Shown here in pieces: positions 46,668 through 56,364 of a stretch of 64,000 nt of DNA. The translations under genes and the position numbers were made by a program. The DNA is taken from assembly GCF_000797495.1 (NCBI RefSeq), contig NZ_JTGN01000009.1, forward strand, positions 62,001 to 126,000. Direction: 5' to 3'. This DNA is from Robinsoniella peoriensis (lineage in GTDB: Bacteria > Bacillota > Clostridia > Lachnospirales > Lachnospiraceae). Under the pieces are notes generated by a model that was not told the DNA's origin, did no database searches, and worked only from the letters and a program-made list of their open reading frames with translations. Position 1 is the first letter of the stretch, and each line of letters starts with the position of its first letter.

Positions 46668-47879
46668 TTATGATACCGTTTTAAATACTTCCTCTTCTGA
46701 AGATTCTTTTGCCGCCATACAAACTTTCGCACTTATGATACCTTCCCCAAGAGGTGCCACTGATTCTGTTGTTTCTCCCAGAATCAACTGCACAAAATTC
46801 CGTGCCAGTTCGTAATCTCCTCCACCATGCCCTGCAGGCGGAGTGCCTATCTTAATCACAGATACCTGATCACTCATATGATCGTACACCTTGATTTCAT
46901 CTGTTGTAAAATTAAATTCCAGCGTTCCTTTGTATCCATACAACCGCGCGCCCCGCCTTGCTGCTCCTTTTCTTGCGAAAAAATTCTGTGAATAGACTGC
47001 GTGCATACCGGATTCATACCGGATCAGCATACTGCCGCTGTCTTCGTTTCCGGTATCTACCCCATAACAGCAATAATCACTTCTTGGGATATCATTTCTG
47101 GTCTGGGTAATATGATAGGTGCTTTCCATGCAGCTGCCGCAGCAGTCGCACTCACTGCAGCGCAGCCCTGCCCTCATATTACCTTTGAAAATCTGCTTTG
47201 ATTTCATCCCACAGACCTGCACCGGTTTTTCTCCGGTCAGATAATTGATTACATCCACATCGTGGGTTGCCTTCTGTAAAAACATACCGTGAGATACCGC
47301 TTCATTCCGATACCAGTCATGGAAATAGACAAAACCGTAAGGAACGTCATTAAATGCCTGCACATGCTCTACTTTTCCAATGACACCGCTGTCTATGATT
47401 CTCTTTGCTTCCCTTACCATCCTGGTTACCCGAAGCGGAAAAGACACTACCACAGGAGCATGAGGTTCTCTGTCACAGCATTCCAGAAGCTCCAGATCTT
47501 CTCTTGTGACACCTACGGGTTTTTCCAAAAATAATGGAATCCCCCGTTTCATTACCATTTCTGCCAATTGTGCATGGGTATCACAGTTGGTGCCTACTAA
47601 AACACCATCCAGTTCTTCCTGATCCAGCATCTCTTGTGCCGTATCATAAAAGTGTATTGATTCCGGATCCATCGGACATTTTCTCCATAAGCCGTCAATT
47701 TTGTCAATTTCCATTTCATGCATGATTTCCCTGGAATCCGTCTTGGTTAAAAGCGCTTTCACACGTTCCGGATTTTTATCAGCTATTGCTGTAATCTGTA
47801 CTTTTTCCAATAGGCCCATAAATTCATCTGCCAGCATATCCATGCGGACACCATAGCCTATTACACCCAGCTTTACCAT
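46668..47879 (-). CDS. Gfo/Idh/MocA-family oxidoreductase
   Basis: 403 aa. The ATG at 47879 was chosen because AGGGGG lies 7 nt before it; a second ATG directly ahead is also possible, and the frame extends upstream without a ribosome site. The N-terminal Rossmann fold has VKLGVIGYGVRMD. The family motif EKPVG is present (PLFLEKPVGVTRED). The C-terminal alpha/beta domain carries a Cys cluster (CSECDCCGSC, then DYCCYG) that is unusual for the family and could bind metal. Members oxidise or epimerise sugars with NAD(P). It lies 10 nt after the lipoprotein gene, so it probably acts on the imported sugar. Confidence 0.88.
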   Translation of the reverse strand: MVKLGVIGYGVRMDMLADEFMGLLEKVQITAIADKNPERVKALLTKTDSREIMHEMEIDKIDGLWRKCPMDPESIHFYDTAQEMLDQEELDGVLVGTNCDTHAQLAEMVMKRGIPLFLEKPVGVTREDLELLECCDREPHAPVVVSFPLRVTRMVREAKRIIDSGVIGKVEHVQAFNDVPYGFVYFHDWYRNEAVSHGMFLQKATHDVDVINYLTGEKPVQVCGMKSKQIFKGNMRAGLRCSECDCCGSCMESTYHITQTRNDIPRSDYCCYGVDTGNEDSGSMLIRYESGMHAVYSQNFFARKGAARRGARLYGYKGTLEFNFTTDEIKVYDHMSDQVSVIKIGTPPAGHGGGDYELARNFVQLILGETTESVAPLGEGIISAKVCMAAKESSEEEVFKTVS

Positions 47880-47889
47880 CATTCTCCCC

Positions 47890-49530
47890 CTATTTTGCTG
47901 CTTTCCAGGCATCCATCTGTGCCTGCTTTTCAGCAATGACGTTATCTACGCCAGCTGTTTCCAGTCTCTTTAAAAAGTCAGGAAGTGCCGTTTGGGGATC
48001 TACAGATCCTGAGCTTAAAGCAGGAACCATTTCTGTAATCACAGAGGTACAGTTTGCCAATTCCGTCTTGACTGGTGTCGGATCAAACACAAATCCGGTT
48101 ACCGGTGAAATCTCAGCTTTCTTATCTTCTTCAAAGACCATGCTCTGGGATTGTTTCTGTAAATCTCCTGCTTCATTGCGGTTATATAATGCTCGGGTAA
48201 AATCAGGACTGTAAGACTGTCCAATCTGCCATTCATTAAAGTTAAAGTTATATTTTCCTTCCTGCAAAGCATAGGTTCCGTCATCGCCATAAACGTAATC
48301 CACGCCTTCTTCACCCTGTGTGATCAGCAAATACAGTTCGTCATTTGTATTCAAAAGCTCAATTAATTCAACTGCTTTTTCAATATTTTCAGACTGAGCA
48401 TTCACTGCAACGGCAGCCGTAGGTCCTGCCGCAGCAGGAATCACTGTTCTGGTTGTGGAAACTGTTCCAGCCGGTGCTATATCCTTGGTACACATACTCA
48501 TTTTTGCAGAATCCTCATTACCCGGGAAGTCCACGCTGTCCGGCCATCCTGACCCGACTTCTGCAATCATCTTCGCTGCTTTTCTGTCCGGGCTGGTATC
48601 TTTCACCGTAGCACCGTCTTTTCTGACATAGCCTTTTTCATACCAGTCACGCATAATCGTACAGAATTCTGCAAATTCATCGGTACCAAATTGATTAATT
48701 ACTTTATCCGGTTCATCAAAACGAATCCAGCCCGGGGTAGCCATATCTCCAACAGCTTCCATATCCCAGAACAGAGGTTCATTCGCAAATAAATTCCAGG
48801 TGGAGGAAGTTTCCCAGCCTATCATATCCGGGTGTTTCTCCAGCGCTTTGCCTATGAAATCCCCAGTCATCTGAAGTGCTTCCAGGGTAGGTTTACCCTT
48901 AACTGCTTTCCAGTCAAATCCTACCTCATCCGCCAGATCTGTCCTATAACGGAAGCCTTGTCTCTTTGCAACGCCCCATTGCTGGTAGTTTACGGAGCCA
49001 TAGATTTTACCATCCACCTTAACGCCTTCCCACAGGCCTTCCGGAATTCTCTTATAAGTTTCCGGTGCATATTGGGGAATTAACTCTGTAAGATCTGCAT
49101 AAGCGCCTTTTGCCGCATTTTCATAAAAATTGATGCCGCCCCAGTTTGCGGTAAAACATAAGTCCCAGGCATCTCCTGAATTAATCATCAGGTTCATTTT
49201 TTCTCCATAAGTAGCACTGTCAATCATAACCAGGTTCAATTTTGCATTAATCTCTTTTTCAATGATCTGGTTCGCTTTTTCCATAATACGCTCAGCATCA
49301 TTTACCGGTCCGTTCATCATATAAAAGCTTAATTCTACCGGATCGCCGGAAGCTTCTTTTGTTTCTTCCTTATCCCCATCCTTGCTTTCCCCGGTACCCG
49401 CATCACTGCCCGGATTCTCCGTACCATTTGTTTCTTTCGATGTTTTCTCTGTTGCTGCTCCACATCCTGTGAATGTAGTTGCCAGCATTGCCCCAACAAG
49501 TAAGACTGCTATCAGGTTCTTTCTTTTCAT
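47890..49530 (-). CDS. Extracellular solute-binding lipoprotein (LplA-like, CUT1)
   Basis: 546 aa. Lipobox TFTGC with Cys23, then an acidic linker and the LplA-type binding fold (ERIMEKANQIIEKEINAKLN, then DLCFTANWGGINFYENAAKG and YGSVNYQQWGVAKRQGF). The C-terminus has the DUF3502-like FVFDPTPVKTELANCTSVI. It binds the sugar for the two permeases encoded just upstream. GGAGG precedes the ATG. No ATPase gene nearby. Confidence 0.92.
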   Translation of the reverse strand: MKRKNLIAVLLVGAMLATTFTGCGAATEKTSKETNGTENPGSDAGTGESKDGDKEETKEASGDPVELSFYMMNGPVNDAERIMEKANQIIEKEINAKLNLVMIDSATYGEKMNLMINSGDAWDLCFTANWGGINFYENAAKGAYADLTELIPQYAPETYKRIPEGLWEGVKVDGKIYGSVNYQQWGVAKRQGFRYRTDLADEVGFDWKAVKGKPTLEALQMTGDFIGKALEKHPDMIGWETSSTWNLFANEPLFWDMEAVGDMATPGWIRFDEPDKVINQFGTDEFAEFCTIMRDWYEKGYVRKDGATVKDTSPDRKAAKMIAEVGSGWPDSVDFPGNEDSAKMSMCTKDIAPAGTVSTTRTVIPAAAGPTAAVAVNAQSENIEKAVELIELLNTNDELYLLITQGEEGVDYVYGDDGTYALQEGKYNFNFNEWQIGQSYSPDFTRALYNRNEAGDLQKQSQSMVFEEDKKAEISPVTGFVFDPTPVKTELANCTSVITEMVPALSSGSVDPQTALPDFLKRLETAGVDNVIAEKQAQMDAWKAAK

Positions 49531-49585
49531 GTTGTCTTCCTCCTTAAATTTAATTTATTATTTTTCTGATTTTCATCAGTAAAAA

Positions 49586-50476
49586 TCACTCTTTTACTGC
49601 TCCAATTGTCAATCCTTTTTCAAAATACTTCTGGAGCAGCGGATATAATAGTATGATTGGTCCGATTGCCAGAACACAGGTTGCCATTCTCGCACCCTCG
49701 CTTGGCAGTACCCCCAGTGCCTGTTCAATGGAACGGGAAGCCTGGGCATTGGATTGCAGATACCCGATGTTATTCATTAATGACTGCAGCAGATACTGCA
49801 ATGTATATAATTTCGGGGTTTCAATATACAGGGAACAGGTCATCCAGTCGTTCCAGTATGCAATTGATACAAATAGTCCAATCGTTGCCAGGGATGGTGT
49901 GGACAGAGGCAGTACGATCTTAAAAAATGTCCGGAACTCTCCGGAACCGTCAATTCTTGCCGATTCAATCAGCGAATTGGGAATTGACTTAAAAAAGTTT
50001 TTCATAATCAGTACATTTACAGCCGATACCAGATTGATTAAAATTAAAACCCAAATGGTATTCTTTAGATGCAGGTATCTGGTCATTAACATATACTGTG
50101 GCACCAGACCGCCGTTAAACAAGACCGGTATGTATACAAAGAATGAGATTTTTTCTCTCCAAGTCACTTCATCTCTCGTCAGCGAGTATGCCAGCATAGC
50201 GGTGATCAGAAGATGCAGTGCCGTACCCATAACCGTTACCACAATCGTTACTACATATGCCTGTGCCACAGATGCCGCTCCGCTGAACACATAGCGGTAA
50301 GAGTCCGTGCTGAACACTTTCGGAATAAAATGATAACCATCCACCATCAGAGAGGTTTCCCCGGTAAATGAAATCCCCACAACCAAAAGCAGCGGCACGA
50401 CACAGATTAAACTAAGGCATAAAAAAATCGTATGAATGCCTACCTTAAAAACACTTACAGTTCTTTTCTTTTTCAT
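49586..50476 (-). CDS. Sugar ABC transporter permease (LplC/YtcP-like, CUT1)
   Basis: 296 aa with six membrane segments. The EAA loop reads ESARIDGSGEFRTFFKIVLP and the C-terminus FEKGLTIGAVKE is typical. It forms the channel with the adjacent LplB-like permease. AAGGAG lies before the ATG, 14 nt after the previous stop. Confidence 0.92.
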   Translation of the reverse strand: MKKKRTVSVFKVGIHTIFLCLSLICVVPLLLVVGISFTGETSLMVDGYHFIPKVFSTDSYRYVFSGAASVAQAYVVTIVVTVMGTALHLLITAMLAYSLTRDEVTWREKISFFVYIPVLFNGGLVPQYMLMTRYLHLKNTIWVLILINLVSAVNVLIMKNFFKSIPNSLIESARIDGSGEFRTFFKIVLPLSTPSLATIGLFVSIAYWNDWMTCSLYIETPKLYTLQYLLQSLMNNIGYLQSNAQASRSIEQALGVLPSEGARMATCVLAIGPIILLYPLLQKYFEKGLTIGAVKE

Positions 50477-50490
50477 AGGATCTCCTTCCC

Positions 50491-51471
50491 TTAAAATAGT
50501 GCGCTGTCCGGATCGATTTTCTTAATGATTTTATTGGAAATCAGAACCAGGGCAAATCCAATTGTAGACTGATAAAGCCCCACTGCCGCCGACATTCCAT
50601 AATCATTAATTTTTTTCAGGGATCGGAAAACGTAAGTATCAATGACATCTGTTGCCGGATATAGTGCACCTGCATCATTTGGCAGGGTATAGAATGCATT
50701 CCAGTCTCCAAGACCGCCGTTAAACAGCTTTCCTACCCAGAGCAAGGACAGAACGATCATGGTTGTACGGATCAGAGGCAGTGTAATAAACTTAATCTGC
50801 TGCCATTTCGTAGCTCCATCTAACTGTGCCGCTTCATAATAGTCTGTATTGATACCCGCAATTGCAGCAACATACAGGACAGAGTAGTAACCGACATTTT
50901 TCCAGAGATAAGCCAGCGGCATAATCGCTCTCCACTTAGACGGCTCGCTGTACCATTGTATCCCTTCTATCCCGAATTTTCCCAGGACATTATTAATAAT
51001 ACCTCTGTCTACGCTTAAAAAACTAAATAATATATACTGAATAACGATCCAGGATAAAAAAGTAGGAATCAGTATGGCGCCTTTATAAGCAGCGGATACA
51101 TATTTGTTTTTCACTTCATTCAACAAGATGGCAAGTGCCACCGCCACTACCGTTACCAGAACTGCTTCTATAATATTGTACAGAATCGTATTCATCGTAA
51201 CAATTCTTGCTGTATCGGATTTAAAGAAAAACTCAAAGTTCTTAAATAAAGGGTTGATAAATTCACTGCCGAAAATCCCATCCGTGGGTTTATAATTTTT
51301 AAAAGCCAGTATTACCCCCGGCATTGGCAGATAAAAAATCAATGTGATCATGAAAAGTCCCGGAGCCATCATTAAATAAAATGGCATTTGTTTTTTTACC
51401 GATCGTTTCCAATTACGCTGCCCGTTTACTGCAAAACTTTTACCTTTCTTACGATTACTTATTTTCTTCAT
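50491..51471 (-). CDS. Sugar ABC transporter permease (LplB-like, CUT1)
   Basis: 326 aa with a basic N-terminus (KKISNRKKGKSF) and six membrane segments. EAA loop EAAQLDGATKWQQIKFITLP. End NKIIKKIDPDSALF as in LplB. It has its own promoter in the gap to the 675-aa gene, so importer expression can be uncoupled from that enzyme. Confidence 0.92.
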   Translation of the reverse strand: MKKISNRKKGKSFAVNGQRNWKRSVKKQMPFYLMMAPGLFMITLIFYLPMPGVILAFKNYKPTDGIFGSEFINPLFKNFEFFFKSDTARIVTMNTILYNIIEAVLVTVVAVALAILLNEVKNKYVSAAYKGAILIPTFLSWIVIQYILFSFLSVDRGIINNVLGKFGIEGIQWYSEPSKWRAIMPLAYLWKNVGYYSVLYVAAIAGINTDYYEAAQLDGATKWQQIKFITLPLIRTTMIVLSLLWVGKLFNGGLGDWNAFYTLPNDAGALYPATDVIDTYVFRSLKKINDYGMSAAVGLYQSTIGFALVLISNKIIKKIDPDSALF

Positions 51472-51500
51472 TTTAAATTTCCCTCCTTAATCTGTTCCCT

Positions 51501-51529
51501 ATTATGCCCTTAATGCCTACGCTTTTCAA
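51501..51529 (-). promoter_or_regulatory. Sigma-A promoter of the second importer operon
   Basis: On the minus strand TTGAAA (51529-51524), 17-nt spacer and CATAAT (51506-51501), 30 nt before the LplB-like start. Confidence 0.65.
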
Positions 51530-51583
51530 CAAAGATATTTTCGAAAACCTTCGTTTTCTTCCTGTTTTAGCATTTTTATCTCT

Positions 51584-51604
51584 CTGAAAACGAACACTTT
51601 TCAG
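51584..51604 (-). promoter_or_regulatory. Inverted repeat after the 675-aa gene
   Basis: CTGAAAA and TTTTCAG flank a 7-nt centre. It is 15 nt past the stop of the 675-aa gene and upstream of the LplB promoter. It could be a weak terminator or a regulator site. Confidence 0.4.
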
Positions 51605-51618
51605 GATTACAGCAGATT

Positions 51619-53646
51619 TCATGATTTTAACACGATGCAGCGGGAAGTCATGTGCTCCAGCATGACCGGCAAAAGTATCCCGCCTTCCCTTTTTTCAAAT
51701 TGCAGCGGAACCGGCTTTCCTTCTTCTCTGGAAATTTCAAATGCGTCCTGTACCGGAAATGGAAGATCTAATTTCACATTTTCAAAATCATCCGTTGCAT
51801 AATTGAACAGTAACAGCACTTGCTGTCCCTCCCGGCTAAAATGACTTACGGTTACATAGGGACAATTTTCTATGATTACAGGCTGCCGTACATCCTTCAT
51901 GGATAAGATGAGGTGCCTTAGCATTTCCTGTCTCACCGGGTTTAACAAAAAGTTATGCCTGTCACGCATATGGCCGTAGGGCAGTATCACGGCGCGGTTC
52001 GTTACATAGACAACTCCTTCTCCTACGACAAAACCATCCGGTGCTTTTAGCACAGAAACTGTCTGGTGCGGCTCTTTTGTATACGTTATATTAAGGTAAT
52101 CCCCCGTTTCCCCCATGGTCTGAGCAGAAATCCTGGCATACGGCAGGTTCTGGAACCGTTGTTCTGTAATCACCTGTTCGTAGCTGTGCTTACCGGTATT
52201 TGCCGGATACCATTCACAGGAAGTAATTCCCAGCAGACAGCCAAGCCCCATATCCACCAGGGTTTCCACTGCTTCTCCTTCCAGCAGGAGGACATTGTCA
52301 GAAAACATCTTCGTGATTTCACATGGTTTTAAATTTCGAAAATACTGTCCGCTGACCGCCATAATCTCTCCTGTTTTGGAACAGTCATCACAATAATGGT
52401 TCGCCATGCCAAATGCAGAAAGGTATTCTGCCCAGAATGTCTCCCAGGGCTGTATGGCTGATAAACATCTTGTTCCGTCTGTATGTATGGTATAGGAAGA
52501 ATTGCTGCTGTACATTACACAAATGCCTTTTTCCTCACTGCCTTTCAGATGCAGACCTGTGATCCCGGTTAAATATGGTTTTGCCCTGCTTAGCAGTTCA
52601 TCATATTTTTGTTCCTTATTTATGCCGTTCCCTATCATATCGAAGAGATTCATGGTGATTCCGTCTGCCCCCACAGCCAGGGCACTTTCTATTTCCAGGC
52701 GTGTAAAACGGTGAGATTTAGAAAATGTTGTATGGGGGAAATTATCCAGCTCAGGCCAAAGCTGCGCCTGGCCTTTTGTCATGGCTGCACTCAGTTTGGT
52801 AGTCTTTTGGAAATCCAGTGCATACTGGCGGGGCGAAGCTTCTGCATATGCCGGCAGATGCGGGCGGTTCAAAGGCGCCGTCTCACCTGATAAACCGGAG
52901 AAAATACCGTTCCAGTCACGTCCCTCCACGCAGTGCACCTCCGGACCGGAACTCATAAGTCCCATCCTTGTATGGGGAGATATCTCATGGACCGCCTCAC
53001 CCAGAAGAGCTGCAAAACCACACATGGTATCTCTTGCGGTATCCAGCCACACCTTCCGGTAAGGATGTGGGGAACCCTGGCACAGAATGCCCTCCAGAAA
53101 ACTTTCCATATCCACTTCTTTTCCTATACGTTTGTCAAACTCTCTCTTATGCAGTTCACAAAAGCATCCTCCCCATTCCAGCGGGGGATGATTGTGCAGC
53201 CTGAAATCATCTTCAATCCATATAACCGCAAAATGAAGATCTGCATACAAACCATAAACAGCTTTGATATAGTCCTGAAATTGTTGATCCAAAGGGCAGG
53301 CTACTACGTCTGCTTTCCTGCCGTTATAATCAGCCATAGTGGTAAAATTCTGATCTTCTGCTAAGGTTCTTCCCCGGTCTGCATGGAGAACCGTTGTCCA
53401 GGGGTTTAAGGATACGCTGATTCCCTCTTCATTTAACTTGGGCTTAAACTTTTCTATCATTTGAAGCCACTCTTTTGTCTTCTCCAATGATAAATGCCCC
53501 TGATTGACTTCTTCCATATTCAGAAAAAACTGGACGTCATCAATCTGTGCAGATTTACAAAACTTCAATAAATCATAAAACTTCTCTTCTGCGTAAAAAT
53601 CCGGGCAGATGCCAATACGCAGCGAGTAAGTAAATTTTTCATTCAT
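51619..53646 (-). CDS. Uncharacterised probable TIM-barrel glycosidase (675 aa)
   Basis: 675 aa, no signal peptide. The N-terminal 380 residues look like a beta/alpha barrel: DDVQFFLNMEEV, HFAVIWIEDDFRLHNHPP with acidic residues at a strand end, WPELDNFPHTTF with another, and ALAVGADGITMNLFDMIGNG. The middle resembles the trimerisation-like region of GH42 relatives, and the C-terminus a small beta domain (QQVLLLFNYATDDFENVKLD). No exact family was recognised. It heads the second importer locus and is divergent from a membrane AraC regulator, so a cytoplasmic glycosidase on the imported sugar is inferred. AAGGAG precedes the ATG. Confidence 0.6.
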   Translation of the reverse strand: MNEKFTYSLRIGICPDFYAEEKFYDLLKFCKSAQIDDVQFFLNMEEVNQGHLSLEKTKEWLQMIEKFKPKLNEEGISVSLNPWTTVLHADRGRTLAEDQNFTTMADYNGRKADVVACPLDQQFQDYIKAVYGLYADLHFAVIWIEDDFRLHNHPPLEWGGCFCELHKREFDKRIGKEVDMESFLEGILCQGSPHPYRKVWLDTARDTMCGFAALLGEAVHEISPHTRMGLMSSGPEVHCVEGRDWNGIFSGLSGETAPLNRPHLPAYAEASPRQYALDFQKTTKLSAAMTKGQAQLWPELDNFPHTTFSKSHRFTRLEIESALAVGADGITMNLFDMIGNGINKEQKYDELLSRAKPYLTGITGLHLKGSEEKGICVMYSSNSSYTIHTDGTRCLSAIQPWETFWAEYLSAFGMANHYCDDCSKTGEIMAVSGQYFRNLKPCEITKMFSDNVLLLEGEAVETLVDMGLGCLLGITSCEWYPANTGKHSYEQVITEQRFQNLPYARISAQTMGETGDYLNITYTKEPHQTVSVLKAPDGFVVGEGVVYVTNRAVILPYGHMRDRHNFLLNPVRQEMLRHLILSMKDVRQPVIIENCPYVTVSHFSREGQQVLLLFNYATDDFENVKLDLPFPVQDAFEISREEGKPVPLQFEKREGGILLPVMLEHMTSRCIVLKS

Positions 53647-53674
53647 TCTTCTTCTCCTTCACTTATTTTTTCCC

Positions 53675-53703
53675 ATTATGCGTTAATTTCCGGAATTTCA
53701 CAA
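53675..53703 (-). promoter_or_regulatory. Promoter of the 675-aa gene
   Basis: On the minus strand TTGTGA (53703-53698), 17-nt spacer, CATAAT (53680-53675). The -35 lies 13 bp from the AGAAAT-N6-ATTTCT palindrome at 53716-53733, a candidate activator site. Confidence 0.6.
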
Positions 53704-53715
53704 CGATGACTCTTT

Positions 53716-53733
53716 AGAAATTCACATATTTCT
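53716..53733. promoter_or_regulatory. Palindrome between divergent promoters
   Basis: AGAAAT (53716-53721) and ATTTCT (53728-53733) form an inverted repeat with a 6-nt centre, just upstream of the -35 of the 675-aa gene. Position fits an operator of the divergent AraC regulator. Confidence 0.35.
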
Positions 53734-53797
53734 AATAAATATACCTCTCTGAATTTTAATCTTTTCTACGATTACTATCACTTTCTCCAATTCTCTA

Positions 53798-53825
53798 TTG
53801 AATCTTTTCTTATTTTTATTATAAT
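53798..53825 (+). promoter_or_regulatory. Promoter of the membrane AraC regulator
   Basis: TTGAAT (53798-53803), 16-nt spacer, TATAAT (53820-53825), 33 nt before the ATG. Confidence 0.7.
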
Positions 53826-53858
53826 GATATTATCAAAAGGCAAAGGTGGAAGAAATAA

Positions 53859-56246
53859 ATGAAAGCAATTAAATTCAAAAAACTGCATACAGACTCCCAA
53901 AAAAGCAGGAGCTTTTTTAACAGCACGCTCCTTAGCTTACTTGCAATATCTGTAATTATTACCATTCTTCTTTCTTCTTTTCTTTCCATTAACTATGGAA
54001 AAACTTCGCTGAAACTGACTTCCGGTTTTAACCAGAACCTGGTATCACAGACAAATTATACCGTGGAACAGCTCAATGACAATATACAGCGGGTGACCCG
54101 TTCTCTCATTAATAATAATGACATTATTTCGTTTCTTTATATGAATAACCGCTCTTCCACCACTCCGATTCTGGCAAGCCGCGTACTGGATAACCAGCTG
54201 GTTGTACTTCCTTATGTTGAAAGCATCTATCTCTATAACGCGCAGCTGGATTTATTCTTTTCGTCTAAAAACGGCAGCCAGTCAGGCAGCAGTGAATTTA
54301 CAGATTCGGATTGTGTAAAGTTGGTGACAGACCCGGACTTTATCGCCGCTTATGATAAACACCCGATTCCAAGAAGGATTAACGAAATGACCCAGAATGC
54401 TGAAATTCTCTCCTACGTCTACTATGATTCCTACACCGGCAAGGACGGACGCAGGAATGCTATTATAATTAATACTTATGCCTCCTCTCTGACAGATGCC
54501 ATCCATTCCATGAACAGATATAAAGAGGGAACCCCTATGGATTTCATTGTAATGGATTCTGACATGACCGTATTAAGTTCTGTACTGACCCCCAGGCTTC
54601 TGGAAAATGCCGACACATTCTCATCTTTTAAGGAAAAATTTGCAGACGATAAACGATTCGGCAACGGTTTTTTTACCATTGATAAAACCCGCTATTTTTA
54701 TTCCTTTACACGTGACAATGTGAATAACTGGTACCTGATCAGCTTGGTTCCCTCCAGTATTATTTTTAAAGATATTATCTCAGCCGTACTGATCAGTTCC
54801 GCCATTATGATATCTGTTTTTCTGTTCTGCATCCTCCTGTGCTTATTCTTTGCCAAGAGGCTGAATACACCGATACAGAAAGTAACCCACTTGCTGGAAG
54901 ACCAGGCCTATGGCGATTCCGATGTAAAGCTTCAGGTTCCAACTGAATTTCAGCATATTCTGACAGTATTTGAATCTTTGCACCAGAACAATCAAAAATT
55001 GAATACTTTAAAGAAAAAAAATGCCCAAAGCTATAAAGAGTCTTTCCTGAACAGCCTGGTCACAGGAAACCGCACTGAACCTGTTGACAGCACTCTGCGC
55101 GCACTGGAGTCCCAGAATCTTACTTATCTTACAGACCAGCCGATATGCATGGCTGTCCTGAAAATTGATAACTACCAGGATTTTCTCAATGCCAACGCAC
55201 CGAATGAATTATGGGTATTCCGATTCTCAATCGCTAACATCGCCGAGGAAATTGTCAGACAGTCCTTCACCTGCAATCTTTTCAGCCGGGAAAATGACAA
55301 ATTTGTAATATTAATTAATTGCGGGAAAGAACTTCCCAATGAAGCTTTCCATCAGAAGCTGCAGAACATATTCCTTTCCATTCAAAAAAACGTAGACCGG
55401 TACTTAAAGCTGTCATTAACCGTGGCATACAGCACCCTGTTTAAGGGTCTGGAACACTTGCCCAGCATGTATATCAATATGGAGAACTCACTGCTGCAGA
55501 AAATACGTTACGGACACTCCAGTATTATCAGCCCGCAGATGATGGATGACCTGAATTCCGATATTTTCTTTTTCCCTAAGCAATTATCAGAACGACTGTC
55601 TTCCGCTGTATTAAATGGAAAAACGGAACAGGCTTTGGAAACCTACCAGAAAATTTCCCAACAGCTCTTTTCCTATGACTATAATGAGATTATGTCTTCC
55701 AGCATACGGCTTATTTATGACTTGTATTTTCAGATATCCGATAAATATCCTGTTTTAAAAGAAGACTGCATGACACTATTAAAGGACTGTCTGGTTGACC
55801 TGAAAAATGTAGAAATTGCATCTGATATCAGCCGGCTCATGGATACTTTACTCCAGTCCCTCTGCAGCAAAATAGCGTTTCTCCATGATAATCCATTCAG
55901 CCAGAATACGGATATCGTAACACAGCGTATCTGCCAGATCGTAGACCGGGAATTTTCCAACCCCTCTTTATGCCTGAGTTCTATCTCAGAAGAGATTGGG
56001 CTTTCCCCCAATTATATCGGACAGATTTTTAAATCAGCCATGCAGAAATCTGTTGCCCAGTATATCACAGATCTTCGAATGGAAATGCTTGCCCACTATC
56101 TGAATGAGACAAAACTTCCATTAAATAAGATCCTGGATAAAATCGGCATGGAAAAAAATAATTACTTTTATACCCGATTCAAGAAGTACTTTAAAGTATC
56201 TCTTGGTGAATACCGCATGAATACACACTTACGTAATGATGAGTAA
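53859..56246 (+). CDS. Membrane-anchored AraC-family regulator with extracellular sensor
   Basis: 795 aa. A membrane segment near residues 22-46 (TLLSLLAISVIITILLSSFL) and another near 305-328 (AVLISSAIMISVFLFCILLC) enclose a Cache-like sensor. A HAMP-like linker and a central domain follow. The last 100 residues are an AraC DNA-binding domain (LCLSSISEEIGLSPNYIGQIF, then LNKILDKIGMEKNNYFYTRF). Such one-piece receptors sense extracellular glycan fragments and switch on divergent transport and enzyme genes. Start ATG has AAGGTGGA upstream. Confidence 0.9.
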   Translation: MKAIKFKKLHTDSQKSRSFFNSTLLSLLAISVIITILLSSFLSINYGKTSLKLTSGFNQNLVSQTNYTVEQLNDNIQRVTRSLINNNDIISFLYMNNRSSTTPILASRVLDNQLVVLPYVESIYLYNAQLDLFFSSKNGSQSGSSEFTDSDCVKLVTDPDFIAAYDKHPIPRRINEMTQNAEILSYVYYDSYTGKDGRRNAIIINTYASSLTDAIHSMNRYKEGTPMDFIVMDSDMTVLSSVLTPRLLENADTFSSFKEKFADDKRFGNGFFTIDKTRYFYSFTRDNVNNWYLISLVPSSIIFKDIISAVLISSAIMISVFLFCILLCLFFAKRLNTPIQKVTHLLEDQAYGDSDVKLQVPTEFQHILTVFESLHQNNQKLNTLKKKNAQSYKESFLNSLVTGNRTEPVDSTLRALESQNLTYLTDQPICMAVLKIDNYQDFLNANAPNELWVFRFSIANIAEEIVRQSFTCNLFSRENDKFVILINCGKELPNEAFHQKLQNIFLSIQKNVDRYLKLSLTVAYSTLFKGLEHLPSMYINMENSLLQKIRYGHSSIISPQMMDDLNSDIFFFPKQLSERLSSAVLNGKTEQALETYQKISQQLFSYDYNEIMSSSIRLIYDLYFQISDKYPVLKEDCMTLLKDCLVDLKNVEIASDISRLMDTLLQSLCSKIAFLHDNPFSQNTDIVTQRICQIVDREFSNPSLCLSSISEEIGLSPNYIGQIFKSAMQKSVAQYITDLRMEMLAHYLNETKLPLNKILDKIGMEKNNYFYTRFKKYFKVSLGEYRMNTHLRNDE

Positions 56247-56253
56247 TGAAAGA

Positions 56254-56291
56254 AAGGCTGTCCCCGGACGATCGTCCGGGGACAGCCTTTT
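56254..56291. terminator. Bidirectional terminator between convergent genes
   Basis: AAGGCTGTCCCCGGAC and its exact complement form a 16-bp stem with a GATC loop. T runs follow on both strands. It serves the AraC regulator on the plus strand and the UroD-like gene on the minus strand. Confidence 0.93.
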
Positions 56292-56364
56292 AGAAAACTC
56301 TCTTACCATCTTATTTTTCACTCTCTGCAGGAATCACTGAAAATGCATCCTGCAATAATATGAT

